Assembly: GCF_000478605.2 (NCBI RefSeq)
Contig: NZ_ASHX02000001.1
Span: forward strand, 6,360,957 to 6,424,956
Source: Streptomyces thermolilacinus SPC6
GTDB lineage: Bacteria; Actinomycetota; Actinomycetes; Streptomycetales; Streptomycetaceae
Direction: 5' to 3'
DNA: 64,000 nt
This document shows positions 42,216 through 51,123 of this stretch, piece by piece. Made by a program: the position numbers and the translations under genes. Positions within the stretch are counted from its first letter, which is position 1, and each line of letters starts with the position of its first letter. The notes under the pieces are model-generated. The model saw only the letters and a list, made by a program, of their open reading frames with translations. It was not told the origin of the DNA and did no database searches.

Positions 42216-43391
42216 TCAGAAGGCGTACCGGACGCGCAGCCAGGGCGCGTGGTGGCCGACCAGGGCGCGCAGGGTCTCCAGCGCCTCCGCCTTGACCCGG
42301 TTGCGGTAGCGGACGTTGACCGCGCCGTTCTCGGAGCGCTTGGCCTGCTGGAGCTCCGGCTGCCAGAGGACGTCCTCGGCACGGGGGTGCCAACCGAGAT
42401 TGACCTCGTGCAGCTCACGGTTGTGCGTCAGCATGATCACCTCGGCGGCGGCCTGACGCTTCACCCCGGCCGGAAGGACGTCGTCCAGATGGCGCAGCAG
42501 GTCCCCCCACGCCTTCTGCCAGCCGGGACGGATCACCACGGGGGAGAGGTTGAAGTGCACCTCGTACCCGGCGTCCACGAAGTCTGCGGCCGCGCGGATG
42601 CGCTCGGCGACTGGCGATGTGCGCACGTCCAGCAGCCGGGAGTCCTCCGGGGGCATCACGGAGAAGCGGACGCGGGTCCGGCCGCGCGGATCGAGGGCGA
42701 GAAGGTCGGGATTGACGAACTTGGTGGCGAACGACGCCTTCGCGATCGGCCACTGCCGGAAGGCGTGCACGAGGTCCGCGGTGTTGTCGCAGATCAGCGC
42801 GTCCACCGAGCAGTCGCCGTTCTCGCCGATGTCGTACACCCATGCGTCGTCGTCGCACTGGTTGGGCGCGGGCTTGGGTCCCTGCCGCCGGATGTGCCGG
42901 GCGAGGTGGGCGATGATCCGGTCACCGTTGGTGAAGACGGTGATGGGATTGGCGTAACCCTTGCGCCGGGGCACGTAGCAGTAGGCGCAGGCCATGGCGC
43001 AGCCGTTGGAGGCGCCTGGGGCGATCCAGTCCGCCGACCGACCGTTGGGGCGGACGGTGAGCGTCTTCCTCTCACCCAGGACCAGCGTTTCCCCCTTCAC
43101 GCGGACCCAGCGCTCGACGTTGCCCTCGTTGCCGTGCAGTCCGGGGATGCGCCAGTGCGAGTCCACCGTGATCACCCTGGCCTCCGGGAACCGGGCGATG
43201 ATCTGCCGGCCGCGCGGAGAGGCTGCCGCCGCGGGCTCGGCGTGGATCTCCCGCACCGGCAGCAGTCGGCGGGCCGCGACCGAGTCCCGGAAGGCCGGGC
43301 CCCCGTGGTCCTCCGCGGACCCGGCGCCGAGCGCGTCGAGCCCGAACAGCGTGCCGGAACCGTCGTCCGCGGCGGTGGACGGGTCGTCCAT
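42216..43391 (-). CDS. Spore photoproduct lyase-family radical SAM protein
   Basis: 391 residues from ATG 43391 (MDDPSTAADDGSG). The radical SAM cluster motif is NGCAMACAYCYVPRRKGY (CxxxCxYC). Flanking SPL features are ITVDSHWRIPGLHGN, SVMPPEDSRLLDVRTSP, and the C-terminal LTHNRELHEVNLGWHP. It is longer at the N-terminus than Bacillus SplB and belongs to the actinobacterial SPL-like branch, which includes non-spore-forming species; repair of thymine dimers is a family-based guess. Leftward, monocistronic, with a GGAG site upstream. Confidence 0.85.
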   Translation of the reverse strand: MDDPSTAADDGSGTLFGLDALGAGSAEDHGGPAFRDSVAARRLLPVREIHAEPAAAASPRGRQIIARFPEARVITVDSHWRIPGLHGNEGNVERWVRVKGETLVLGERKTLTVRPNGRSADWIAPGASNGCAMACAYCYVPRRKGYANPITVFTNGDRIIAHLARHIRRQGPKPAPNQCDDDAWVYDIGENGDCSVDALICDNTADLVHAFRQWPIAKASFATKFVNPDLLALDPRGRTRVRFSVMPPEDSRLLDVRTSPVAERIRAAADFVDAGYEVHFNLSPVVIRPGWQKAWGDLLRHLDDVLPAGVKRQAAAEVIMLTHNRELHEVNLGWHPRAEDVLWQPELQQAKRSENGAVNVRYRNRVKAEALETLRALVGHHAPWLRVRYAF

Positions 43392-43860
43392 GAGTGCTCC
43401 GGTACAGGTGGTGCGAGAGGTGCAGGGGTGGCGCGAGGGGCCGGGAGACGGGGAACGCGTCCCGCTCCCCACTGTACGGTCCCGTCTCGGCTCGCGTCGG
43501 GCTCACGGCCGGCGGGCGTGCGTGCGTGCGCGCCGATGCCGTCGGCTCCTTTGTTGCCGAGCGATCGCGCGATCGAAACCGCCACGCCTTCCCGTACCCT
43601 CCCGGCCCGGCGCAACCGCTCCAGGTCGGGTACCGGACCCGGCGTTCCCTTCCCCCTTGTCACGTGCCCCGGCTCGGCGCGGATCCGAGCTGACCCGCCC
43701 ACGGGCCGGGAGAAGAGCCGAGCCGCGCGAGGCAGGAGTGGGGCCGTGGCCGCCCTCTGACCGGCGCGGCGCGGGCGCCCCCGCACGCCCGGCGCCGATC
43801 CCGCGCCGCCGGACGCACGTCGCGGGCGGACGCGCTGGGCGCGGGGGCGGAGCACGGCCG
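43392..43860. other. Intergenic region, no gene seen
   Basis: Contains a 14-bp palindrome CGATCGCGCGATCG (43562-43575) about 170 bases upstream of the radical SAM gene. No coding signal. The right end is the terminator of the DJ-1 gene. Confidence 0.45.
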
Positions 43861-43898
43861 GCCACGCCCGCCGCGACACCCTGCTCGACGGGCGTGGC
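43861..43898 (-). terminator. Terminator of the DJ-1-type gene
   Basis: Perfect 10-bp stem GCCACGCCCG (43861-43870) / CGGGCGTGGC (43889-43898), 9 bases downstream of the leftward stop. Confidence 0.65.
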
Positions 43899-43907
43899 GG
43901 GCGGGGG

Positions 43908-44618
43908 TCAGGCGGCCGACACCGACAGGGCGGCGGCGACCTGCTGGGCGGTGGCCACGCTGGACTGTGGGTTCTGCCCGGTGATCAGGTTGCCGTCGAC
44001 GATCACCGTGTCGGTCCACGGGGCGCCGGCCTTGACGTCGGCGCCGCGCTCGGCGAGCCGGCTCTCCACGAACCACGGGGTCCGCTCACCGAGTCCGCCC
44101 TGCTTCTCCTCCTCGTTGGTGAAGCCGGTCAGGCTGCGCCCGGCGAAGAGCAACGCACCGTCGGCCTTGGTGGCGCTGAGCAGCCCGGCGACGCCGTGGC
44201 AGAGCGCGGCGACGACGCGGCCGCTCGCGTCCGCGTCGGAGAGCAGCGCGCCGAGATGCGCGTCGTCGGCCAGGTCGGCCATCGGAGCGTGGCCGCCGGG
44301 CAGGTAGAAGGCGTCGTAGTCGGCGGCGCGCACGGTGGCCAGGTCCAGCGGCGCCGCGAGGTCCGGCTCGATGGACGCGAGGTAGCTCGCGAAGGCGAGG
44401 CCGTCCGCGGGGTCGACACCGCCACGCTCGTCGAGCGAGATGGCGTCGACGGTGGGCCGGACCCCACCGGGGGTGGCGATGTCCACGCTGTGGCCGGCTT
44501 CGACCAGCACCCGGTGCGAGGCGGCGACCTCCTCGGCCCAGTAGCCGGTCGGGTGGTCGGAGCCGTCCGCCAGCGTCAGCCGGTCGGCCGCCGAGACGAT
44601 CATCAGGATCTTCGCCAT
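43908..44618 (-). CDS. DJ-1/PfpI type 1 glutamine amidotransferase-like protein (Hsp31/glyoxalase III-like)
   Basis: 236 residues, soluble. MAKILMIVSAADRLTLADG starts a DJ-1 superfamily fold. DAFYLPGGHAPMADLADD carries the conserved loop, VVAALCHGVAGLL the nucleophile-elbow Cys, and LTGFTNEEEKQGGLGERTPWFVESRL the Hsp31-type C-terminal segment. Hsp31-like proteins act as glyoxalase III or chaperones under carbonyl stress. Divergent from a LysR regulator 111 bases away; a dyad sits next to the LysR start. Confidence 0.88.
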   Translation of the reverse strand: MAKILMIVSAADRLTLADGSDHPTGYWAEEVAASHRVLVEAGHSVDIATPGGVRPTVDAISLDERGGVDPADGLAFASYLASIEPDLAAPLDLATVRAADYDAFYLPGGHAPMADLADDAHLGALLSDADASGRVVAALCHGVAGLLSATKADGALLFAGRSLTGFTNEEEKQGGLGERTPWFVESRLAERGADVKAGAPWTDTVIVDGNLITGQNPQSSVATAQQVAAALSVSAA

Positions 44619-44709
44619 GGGAAACGTTCCTTTTCGCGAGTCATACGGGATGTCCGGAGGGGGACGTCCCCAGCGTGCATCGTGGAATCGGGTATAGCAC
44701 TCCCCGGGC

Positions 44710-44725
44710 CATAAGATTCCTTATG
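44710..44725. promoter_or_regulatory. LysR-type operator between divergent genes
   Basis: CATAAG-attc-CTTATG is a perfect 6-bp inverted repeat containing T-N11-A-like symmetry, four bases before the LysR start and in the divergent promoter region. AT-rich, unlike its surroundings. Confidence 0.6.
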
Positions 44726-44729
44726 TAAT

Positions 44730-45647
44730 GTGGAGGGTGTGAAGGACCTGGACCTGCTGGCCACCTTCCTGGAGATCTACCGCCGGGGATCGCTGACGAG
44801 GGCCGCCGGGGCACTGGGGGTGTCCCAGCCGGCTGTCAGTGGGCAACTGGCGCGACTCGAGCAGCAGATGGGCGGCCCGCTGTTCATCCGCTCTCGTGGT
44901 GGAGCCCACCCCACCGACCTGGCCCATGAACTGGCCCGCCGCGTGGGTCCTCACCTGGACGGTCTGCGGCAGGCTCTCGACAGGGACGGCGATGCGGCGG
45001 ACCTGCGGGCCACCGTGCGGCTCGGGGCGCCGGCCGAGTTCACGACCGCCCGGCTTCTGCCCGCCGTGGCCGGGCTGACCCGCCAGGGCCTGCGCCTGCG
45101 CTTCACGCTGGACCAGGCCGAACCCCTGCTCACGCTCCTGTCCGAGGGCCGGCTCGACCTGGTGGTCTCCTCGGTCCGGCCGCCGGTGGCCATGCGCGGC
45201 CTGGCCGCGATGCCGTACATCGACGAGGAGTTCGTCCTGGTCGGCACCCCAACGGCGGCCCGCTCCCTTGACCGGCAGCGCCTCAAGGACGACCCGGTCG
45301 CCGCGCTCGCGTACCTGCCGCTGGTCGCCTACGCGGAGGAACTGCCCATCATCCGCCGGTACTGGCGTAGCGAGTTCGGGCGCCGCCCGCCCAACCCGGT
45401 GGCCCTGGTCGTGCCCGACCTGCGGTCCGTGCTGGCCGCGGTGGCCGCCGACACGGGCATCTCGGTCCTTCCCCGCTACCTGGTGGAAGCCGCCCTCCAC
45501 GCCGGTTCGCTGGAGCAGCTCCACCGCAGCCCCGTGCCGCCGCTCAACACCCTGTACCTGGTCACCCGCTCCGGGTCCGTCCAGCCCGCCGTGCACCACC
45601 TTCAACGCCACCTGGTCGAGCACGCCGCCACGTGGGGCTCCCTGTGA
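44730..45647 (+). CDS. LysR-family transcriptional regulator
   Basis: 305 residues from GTG 44730; GTG 44739 in the same frame is also possible, but GGAGGG is too close to it. The N-terminal winged helix-turn-helix reads LLATFLEIYRRGSLTRAAGALGVSQPAVSGQLARLEQQMG. The substrate domain shows VRLGAPAEF, LDQAEPLLTLLSEGRLDLVVS and TGISVLPRYLVEAAL, all typical. It probably activates or represses the divergent DJ-1-type gene in response to a reactive small molecule. No leader is evident, so a leaderless message is possible. Confidence 0.9.
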   Translation: MEGVKDLDLLATFLEIYRRGSLTRAAGALGVSQPAVSGQLARLEQQMGGPLFIRSRGGAHPTDLAHELARRVGPHLDGLRQALDRDGDAADLRATVRLGAPAEFTTARLLPAVAGLTRQGLRLRFTLDQAEPLLTLLSEGRLDLVVSSVRPPVAMRGLAAMPYIDEEFVLVGTPTAARSLDRQRLKDDPVAALAYLPLVAYAEELPIIRRYWRSEFGRRPPNPVALVVPDLRSVLAAVAADTGISVLPRYLVEAALHAGSLEQLHRSPVPPLNTLYLVTRSGSVQPAVHHLQRHLVEHAATWGSL

Positions 45648-45703
45648 GAGCCCCCGCGCGCCGCCGCCTCCTGATCACTGGGGGAGCGGATCGGCCGCCG
45701 GTT

Positions 45704-46126
45704 TCAGGCCGGCGTCCGCACGAAGATGCAGAAGGGGTGACCCGACGGATCGGCGAAGACGTAGAGCGGCTCGTCCGGGTCGTCGTACCGGTCGAGCAGC
45801 AGTTCCGCACCCAGTTCCTCCGCCCGTCGCCGCTGCCTGGTCAGCTCGGCCGAGTCCGGGACGGTGAGGTCGAGGTGCGCCTGCATGGGGACGTCGTGCG
45901 CGGGCCACGTCGTCCGGGGCAGGCGTTCGACCCGCTGGAAGGCGAGCTGGTTCGTCCCGTCGGAGGTGCGCAGGACGAGCCATTCGGGCCGGTCGGGCGT
46001 GCCGTCCTCCGGCGGTTCGTCGCCGGGGCGGTACGTCAGCCCGAGCAGGAGCCGGTAGAACTCGGCCAGCTCCCGGGGCCTGGTCGTGTCGAGCACGGTG
46101 TGCAGCAACTGGGGGTACTGGGTCAT
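45704..46126 (-). CDS. VOC-superfamily (glyoxalase/bleomycin-resistance-like) protein
   Basis: 140 residues. Two beta-alpha-beta-beta-beta modules: LLHTVLDTTRPRELAEFYRLLLGLTYR and MQAHLDLTVPDSAELTRQRRRAEELGAELL. It ends YVFADPSGHPFCIFV, the standard VOC terminus. Possible metal ligands are His and Glu-like positions; the substrate is unknown. Leftward, convergent with the LysR gene. Confidence 0.88.
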   Translation of the reverse strand: MTQYPQLLHTVLDTTRPRELAEFYRLLLGLTYRPGDEPPEDGTPDRPEWLVLRTSDGTNQLAFQRVERLPRTTWPAHDVPMQAHLDLTVPDSAELTRQRRRAEELGAELLLDRYDDPDEPLYVFADPSGHPFCIFVRTPA

Positions 46127-46432
46127 CGGCCTTCCTCACGGTACGCGGGGTCGGGTCCTCACAGCCTTCCCGGAAGCCGCCGGAGGATCCCGGTCGATCG
46201 CCGTTCCTCGCGACACGCGACCCTGCCTGGCCGGCCCACGCGAAGCGTTCCCGTCCCGTCCCTCGCTCCGGCCCTGCCGTCCACCACGTCGGCACGTCCG
46301 CGTCCGCGCCGTCCCAGCTCGTCGCGTCGACTCGCTCACCCGCGCCCAGTGGACGAGCGGGGGGCCTCCCGTCCTCTCATGCGGGGCGCTCCTACCCCGG
46401 GCTGAAGCCGGGCCGGGCACGCCGGTCCGCTG
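46127..46432. other. Intergenic region, no gene seen
   Basis: Flank between the VOC gene and a decayed gene. No coding or structural signal. Confidence 0.45.
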
Positions 46433-47152
46433 TCACAGGTCGCGGAGCTGGAATGCCGACCGCGCCTCGCTGAGGAGCTCGTCGGCCGTCTTCTCCGCGT
46501 GCTTCCCGGCAGGCAGGGAGACCGTGAGGGCGAGCCGATCGTGGGGGTAGCTGACCACCACGAGGGCCTTGTCCAGACGGCGGGGCGTCCCTCGGAGTCG
46601 ACGTTGTGGACGGTGGCCAAGAGCGCGGCGCCCCGACCTGATGGCTGTCCGCCTGCGCGGCCGCCACGGCGAGCTGGCCTCCGTGTACTCGTGCTCCCAA
46701 CGTTCCGCGGTCTCGGTGACGTTCTTCAACTCCCCACCAGGATGAACATGTCACCGGAGGGCGAGGTGTATCGGGTCGCGGTAGAGGGGACGGCCCGGCC
46801 TGGTGGACCGGGTCGTCCTCGGTGGTGATCTTCCGGTCCGCGGGCGGCGCCACGGAGAGATCCAGCTGGTACGCGTCGTACCGCTTCCACCCGTCCGGCA
46901 GCTCGTCCCCGGTGAACTGGAGCACCAGCGTCGTGACCAGGGTGAGCCGCCGCCCTCGACGTCCTGCTCGAGCATCACGTCCAGCGGCCACAGGTCCGAC
47001 TCGGGCCCGGGCCTGCGTGCCGGTACGCGCTCGGGGGCGACGTACTCGCAGGAGCCAGAGGCCGCCCGGATCGGTCTCGCGGTGCCGGGCTGAGTGGACT
47101 CCCCGGTGGACGCACTGACCGGGAGGCACGTCATCGTGGGAGGGTGCGACAT
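46433..47152 (-). pseudogene. Decayed gene of unknown function
   Basis: Three frames must be joined to make one protein. The start MTCLPVSASTGESTQPGTA (near 47130) leads to LWPLDVMLEQDVE, then, one frame over, LTLVTTLVLQFTGDELPDGW and YQLDLSVAPPADRKIT, then VHNVDSEGRP, and finally LDKALVVVSYPHDRLALTVS and a LLSEARSAFQLRDL end in the last frame. At least three indels. No family recognised; the intact protein would be soluble, about 230 residues. The left-end stop at 46433 looks like the original one. Confidence 0.55.
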
Positions 47153-47224
47153 CGCCGGGGACGAGGCCGCACCCCACCCGGGGTATTCTCCGTCGCCCGT
47201 GTGACGAGGGTTGAGGGCGCCCGC

Positions 47225-47938
47225 CTAGGGTTCGACGATGTGCCGCAGATAGGCGTGCGGGTCGGTGAGGTAGCGGCGCCAGTGATCCACGATGCCGAGC
47301 TCCCGCCAGGCCACCTGCCGCATACCGTGCTCACCGACCTCGATGATCTCGGCGCCCGGCAGTGCGGTCAGCAACGGGGAGTGCGTGGCGCAGATGACCT
47401 GGCCGCCCTCCCTGGCCAACCGGTCGATGTGCCCGATCAGCTCGAGGCACGAAGAGAAGGAGAGCGCGGCCTCCGGCTCGTCGAGCACATAGAGCCCGGG
47501 GTGGAGGAACTTGCCGCGGAACGCCGCGAGAAAGCCCTCACCATGGCTGACATGGTCCGGCGAGAAGCCCTCCCTGCCCAGGGCGTCGAGCGCGGTCTCG
47601 GCACGCAGGAAGAATCCCTTGCGGGCCGACCAGCTGGTGACCATGCGGCGCCCGCGCCCCGAGGCGGCGTCGAATCTCATGCACTCACCGAGGGCCGACT
47701 TGCCGCGCGGGGAAGCGTAGCGCCAGTCGTGGGAGCCGCCGTAGGAGTCCAGGCCGAACCCCTCCGCCAGCGCCTCGACCAGGGTCGACTTTCCCGAACC
47801 GTTCTCACCGACCAGAAAGGTCACCGGCGCGGTGAACCGCAGCCCCTCGTCGAGCAGCTGCCGGACGCAGGGCACAGACCAAGGCCAGGTCTCCTCGCGG
47901 TACGAAGGGAGGTGGGCATACGCGTGTTCGATAATCAC
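47225..47938 (-). CDS. AAA-family ATPase (ABC/SMC-like, single domain)
   Basis: 237 residues from GTG 47938 (VIIEHAYAHLPSYREETWPW); the frame extends to an ATG at 47992, but the extra residues look unrelated. Walker A is VTFLVGENGSGKSTLVEALA, Walker B is GLYVLDEPEAALSF, and the switch histidine is in ICATHSPLLTALP. This is the small predicted ATPase group related to RecF/SbcC-like ABC ATPases (AAA_21/AAA_23). It lacks a coiled coil. A DNA- or conflict-related role is possible but not shown. Confidence 0.85.
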   Translation of the reverse strand: MIIEHAYAHLPSYREETWPWSVPCVRQLLDEGLRFTAPVTFLVGENGSGKSTLVEALAEGFGLDSYGGSHDWRYASPRGKSALGECMRFDAASGRGRRMVTSWSARKGFFLRAETALDALGREGFSPDHVSHGEGFLAAFRGKFLHPGLYVLDEPEAALSFSSCLELIGHIDRLAREGGQVICATHSPLLTALPGAEIIEVGEHGMRQVAWRELGIVDHWRRYLTDPHAYLRHIVEP

Positions 47939-48413
47939 GCAAACCAGTGTCGCCTGCGCCGAGAGGGCGGACGAGCGCATGACCCGCGTCAATCCCGCCG
48001 ACTGCGAAGCGCCACAACCTGCCGCCCAGGGCGGCTGTGCGGGACCTCAATGAGCCGACTGCGCTGCGCCGGCACCCCGGTGCTCGCGTCGAGGAGGCCG
48101 TGACACGGCAACCGTCCGCCCTCAGACGTCGAGCGCTGCCGCCTGCCCCCTGGCAACCGCGCCGGCGGTACGGCCGCGCCCCCGGTGCGCGCCGCAGCCT
48201 GCGCGACGGTTCTCCGCAAGCGTCGGCTGCCGCTCCCGACACCGCGCCGCCGCCGCTCCTGATGACGACCTGCCGACCGTACAGGCGAGGCAGCCACCGT
48301 GCCGCGGTCCCCGGGCGGCTGCCTCCGGGCCGCACCGGTCTCGGGGTGCCGCCTGTCGTTGACGCGGCTTCGATATCAGGGTGTTGCGCGCAGAGGAACA
48401 GGAGTAGACTCTT
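47939..48413. other. Divergent intergenic region
   Basis: Contains upstream sequence for the ATPase and for the DUF1648/GntR operon. TTGCGC (48384-48389) and TAGACT (48405-48410), 15 bases apart, are a possible promoter for the operon. Otherwise no coding signal. Confidence 0.45.
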
Positions 48414-48438
48414 ATTGTTCTATTTGAATGCGAACAAT
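48414..48438 (+). promoter_or_regulatory. Candidate GntR (YtrA-type) operator
   Basis: ATTGTTC-N11-GAACAAT, a perfect 7-bp inverted repeat in a very AT-rich patch. It lies just after the possible -10 and 18 bases before the start of the DUF1648-GntR operon, where binding would block transcription. Confidence 0.6.
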
Positions 48439-48455
48439 GACATGAGGGGGAGTCA

Positions 48456-49400
48456 GTGACAGCCATGCGCAGGTGCGCCCCGACAGCCGTTCCGTTCGGC
48501 CTTGCCACCGCCGTCTACGTCGGTGTCTTTCTGCTGAGCTACGACCGACTGCCCGGGCGGATCGCCATCCACTTCTCGGGGGATGGCGGGGCTGACGGTT
48601 TCACGAGCCGGGTCGCCGCACTGTGGTCCGGCGCCGGCCTGCTCGCCGGTCTCGGGCTGTTGTTCACCGTGCTGACGCTGGTCTCCAAGGAGAGCCCGGG
48701 GGCGCGGATGACCGCCGCGGTCGGCGCCGGCACGGCGGTCACGCTCGGCTATCCGCTGGTCCTCACCGTGCTCGCCAACACGGACGTCGAGGACCCCTCC
48801 GCGGTACACCTTCCGATGTGGCATATGGCCGTGCTCCTGCTCGCGGGCGTGGTCACCGGGGCCCTGACCTGGTGGCTGACGAGCGGTGCCCCGCCGCGCG
48901 AGACCGCGCGGCCGACGCCCGTGCTCGTTCTGGCCGAGGGGGAAGCCGCGGCGTGGAGCCGCACCGTCATCTCGCGCGCAGTGCTGTTTCCGGCCGGCTT
49001 CGTCGTACTCGGCGGGCTGCTCGCGCTGATGTTCGGCTCCTGGCAGGCGGGACTGCTGCCGCTCGCCCTCGGCTTCCTGTGCGCACCGTTCTCGGCCGTC
49101 CGCGTGACCGTCGACCGGCATGGTCTCACTGTCGCCTCCACGGTCGTGCCCAGGCCCCGGCTCACCGTGCCGCTCGGCACCATCGTGAGCGCCGACAGCG
49201 TCCAGGTCGACGCCATGGGGGACTTCGGCGGCTGGGGCTACCGGGTACGCCCGAACCGACGGGGCGTGGTGCTGCGCTCCGGGGAGGCACTCTCGGTCCG
49301 CACGGCGGGGGGACGCGTATACGTCATCACCGTCGATGACTCCACGACCGCGGCCGCCCTGCTCAACGGTCTGGTGCACCGCCACGCGGAAGGAGCGTGA
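48456..49400 (+). CDS. DUF1648-domain membrane protein
   Basis: 314 residues from GTG 48456 with GAGGGGGAG upstream. It starts with a DUF1648 segment (YDRLPGRIAIHFSGDGGADGF) between helices 1 and 2, then about six transmembrane helices in total. A C-terminal cytoplasmic domain (VTVDRHGLTVASTVVPRPRLTVPL, VYVITVDDSTTAAALL) is PH-like and beta-rich. Such proteins are usually paired with a YtrA-type GntR regulator, as here (6 bases downstream). The role in cell-envelope or antibiotic stress is inferred. Confidence 0.8.
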   Translation: MTAMRRCAPTAVPFGLATAVYVGVFLLSYDRLPGRIAIHFSGDGGADGFTSRVAALWSGAGLLAGLGLLFTVLTLVSKESPGARMTAAVGAGTAVTLGYPLVLTVLANTDVEDPSAVHLPMWHMAVLLLAGVVTGALTWWLTSGAPPRETARPTPVLVLAEGEAAAWSRTVISRAVLFPAGFVVLGGLLALMFGSWQAGLLPLALGFLCAPFSAVRVTVDRHGLTVASTVVPRPRLTVPLGTIVSADSVQVDAMGDFGGWGYRVRPNRRGVVLRSGEALSVRTAGGRVYVITVDDSTTAAALLNGLVHRHAEGA

Positions 49401-49406
49401 GCGGGA

Positions 49407-49793
49407 ATGCTGTTCCGGGTACTTGCGAGCTCTCCCGTGCCGTTGGGCGAGCAGATCGCCGCCTGTGTGCGAGGTGCGATCGCCGAAGGCACGGCGGCGC
49501 CGGGTGAACGACTGCCGCCTGCTCGCGAGGTCGCCGAGTCGCTGGGTGTCAACGTGCACACCGTTCTGCGTGGTTACCAGCGACTGCGTGACGAGGGCCT
49601 GATCGAGCTGCGCCGCGGCCGGGGCGCGGTGATCACCGCGGCACCCGGCATCGCGGACCGGGCCCGGCTCACCGAGGCCGTGCGGGGCCTCATCACCCAG
49701 GCACGCGAGTTCGGTCTCACCGACCAGGAACTCCTGTCCATGGTGCACAACTGCCTGTCCGGCGCGCCCGTCACACCGCCCCCGAGGGGCTGA
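49407..49793 (+). CDS. GntR-family regulator, YtrA subfamily
   Basis: 128 residues. The N-terminal winged helix (PLGEQIAACVRGAIAEGTAAPGERLPPAREVAESLGVNVHTVLRGYQRLRDEGLIELRRGRG) is followed by only about 50 residues, the short effector region that defines the YtrA group. It overlaps none but lies 6 bases after the DUF1648 gene, so the two form an operon. It probably represses its own operon by the AT-rich dyad at 48414-48438. Confidence 0.9.
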   Translation: MLFRVLASSPVPLGEQIAACVRGAIAEGTAAPGERLPPAREVAESLGVNVHTVLRGYQRLRDEGLIELRRGRGAVITAAPGIADRARLTEAVRGLITQAREFGLTDQELLSMVHNCLSGAPVTPPPRG

Positions 49794-49899
49794 ACGCGTA
49801 GGGCCTGGCTCGGCCACCACCCCCTCACGCAGGCGGCACCCGCGCAGCGGACGGCGGTTCTCGCGCCACCGCCCGCCCCCTGTCGTGAGGAACACGGCA

Positions 49900-50184
49900 T
49901 CAGGCCGCCCTTCCCCCGCCCCCCTCTCCGGACCGCGCAGACGGGGCGCCGCGGTCGCGGCTCACCGAGTTCCCGCGTGGGCCGCGGGCCGTGGCGCTTG
50001 GCCGATCGGTGGCAGCCGGCCGGGCTGCGGGCGAGGGCTCCGAAGGCCAGGCAGTGGCCGGTTCGGCGTCCGCCGAGCCGGTGCGGGCACCGGTGTTGCG
50101 TTCGAAGGTGTCCTGGCTGCGTTGGAGTGCGTCGACGCGGCGGCCGTGTTCCTCGCTCAGGCCCAGGGAGTCGTATCCGCTCAT
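49900..50184 (-). CDS. Small hypothetical protein, 94 aa
   Basis: It begins MSGYDSLGLSEEHGRRVDAL, with an RSQDTFERNTGART segment, then a low-complexity Ser/Ala/Pro/Arg tail. No family recognised. Its ATG overlaps the stop of the small upstream gene (ATGA), which supports translation. The N-terminus has good codon bias, the tail less so. It may be a remnant of a plasmid- or ICE-type gene set. Confidence 0.4.
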   Translation of the reverse strand: MSGYDSLGLSEEHGRRVDALQRSQDTFERNTGARTGSADAEPATAWPSEPSPAARPAATDRPSATARGPRGNSVSRDRGAPSARSGEGGGGRAA

Positions 50185-50312
50185 GCCCTCGCCTTCCTCG
50201 CGTCGTCCCCGTTCGCTTCGCCGGCCAAGCCATAGGCGGAGCCCCAGCACACGAGCGGCAGCAGCCAGGCCCACCACCGGCAGCACCCCGAAGCGAGCAG
50301 CGGCACCGCCAT
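50181..50312 (-). CDS. Very small membrane peptide, 43 aa, or end of a broken membrane gene
   Basis: MAVPLLASGCCRWWAWLLPLV... has one transmembrane helix rich in Trp and Cys and a charged tail GEANGDDARKARA. Upstream, a different frame encodes another hydrophobic helix (RLVALLQLIGTFAFYMAGKN at about 50375-50435) and AHAAAALASPA-like sequence in a further frame. So this could be the C-terminal end of a frameshifted two- or three-helix membrane protein. It overlaps the next gene by 4 bases. Confidence 0.35.
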   Translation of the reverse strand: MAVPLLASGCCRWWAWLLPLVCWGSAYGLAGEANGDDARKARA

Positions 50313-50454
50313 GCTGGCGACGCCAGCGCGGCGGCGGCGTGCCGCAGCTGCCGGTGCTCGCCTGGCGGGGGTTCTTGCCGGCCATATAGAACGCGAAGGT
50401 GCCGATCAGCTGGAGCAGCGCGACGAGCCTCCCCCACCCGCTGATCCAGTCAAG

Positions 50455-50640
50455 CCCCCAGCCACGCCGCCACCTACACCGCCATCCCCAACGGCACCTA
50501 CACCGACGCCGTCACCGGCGACGTCCAGGTCGTCACCGGCGGCAGGCTGTCCGTCGCCGCCCCTGGCAAGGGCAACATGCGCGTCTACGTCCTCAACGGC
50601 ACCGGGCAAGATCGGCTCCGCCGGCCCGTACCTCAAGTAA
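50455..50640 (+). pseudogene. C-terminal beta-domain remnant, alpha-amylase-like
   Basis: Sixty residues read ATYTAIPNGTYTDAVTGDVQ, then GGRLSVAAPGKGNMRVYVLNG, and, after a one-base frame change, GKIGSAGPYLK and stop at 50640. This looks like the C-terminal all-beta domain of glycoside hydrolase family 13 enzymes, which ends with a VYVLNGPGKIG-type motif. The catalytic barrel is missing. Remnant only; the family call is from memory of motif pattern. Confidence 0.4.
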
Positions 50641-51123
50641 CCCGCCAGCACGCCCACACCCTCCGGAAGGCCCGGAAACCCCGGACGGGCGGCCACACCG
50701 CTCACCCGGGGCCGGCCAAGGACCGCCTCGGTCTGGTACGCGAACCTCGAGCGCTGCCCGACGCGGGGCGAACGGATGTGACACCTTCGACCCCACAGTG
50801 CCTCCGGCAGGGCGGGAGCAGCAGGTCGGCCCGTGAAGTTCTCTCGGTGAGTCGCGGCAGTGTGCACCGGCTGCGCGGAACGCCCGCGCACACGCGGTTT
50901 GGCCCGCCGCGCGCCCGCGTCCGTCCGTTACGGCCCCTCACCACGGCTGCGCCAGGAGTCGTGGCGGCCCCCGGGAGCCCGCCGGTGGGCCCTTCGAGTG
51001 TGGCTTCGCCTCATCGCATGGGCCCCACGCACTGACCGCAACACCGGCAGTGCGGAGTTCCCCGGTGGTTCCGCCCAGCCGCCTGCATCTCCCGGCGGTC
51101 GCCGTACGGACCGGGGGACATGG
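50641..51123. other. Non-coding stretch
   Basis: No recognisable gene or RNA on either strand. 3' flank of the haloperoxidase-like gene. Probably decayed sequence. Confidence 0.5.

Noticed and set aside
43562..43575. CGATCGCGCGATCG palindrome as an operator or origin element
   Set aside because: Short GC-rich palindromes of CGATCG units are frequent in Streptomyces; there is no cluster or regulator link.
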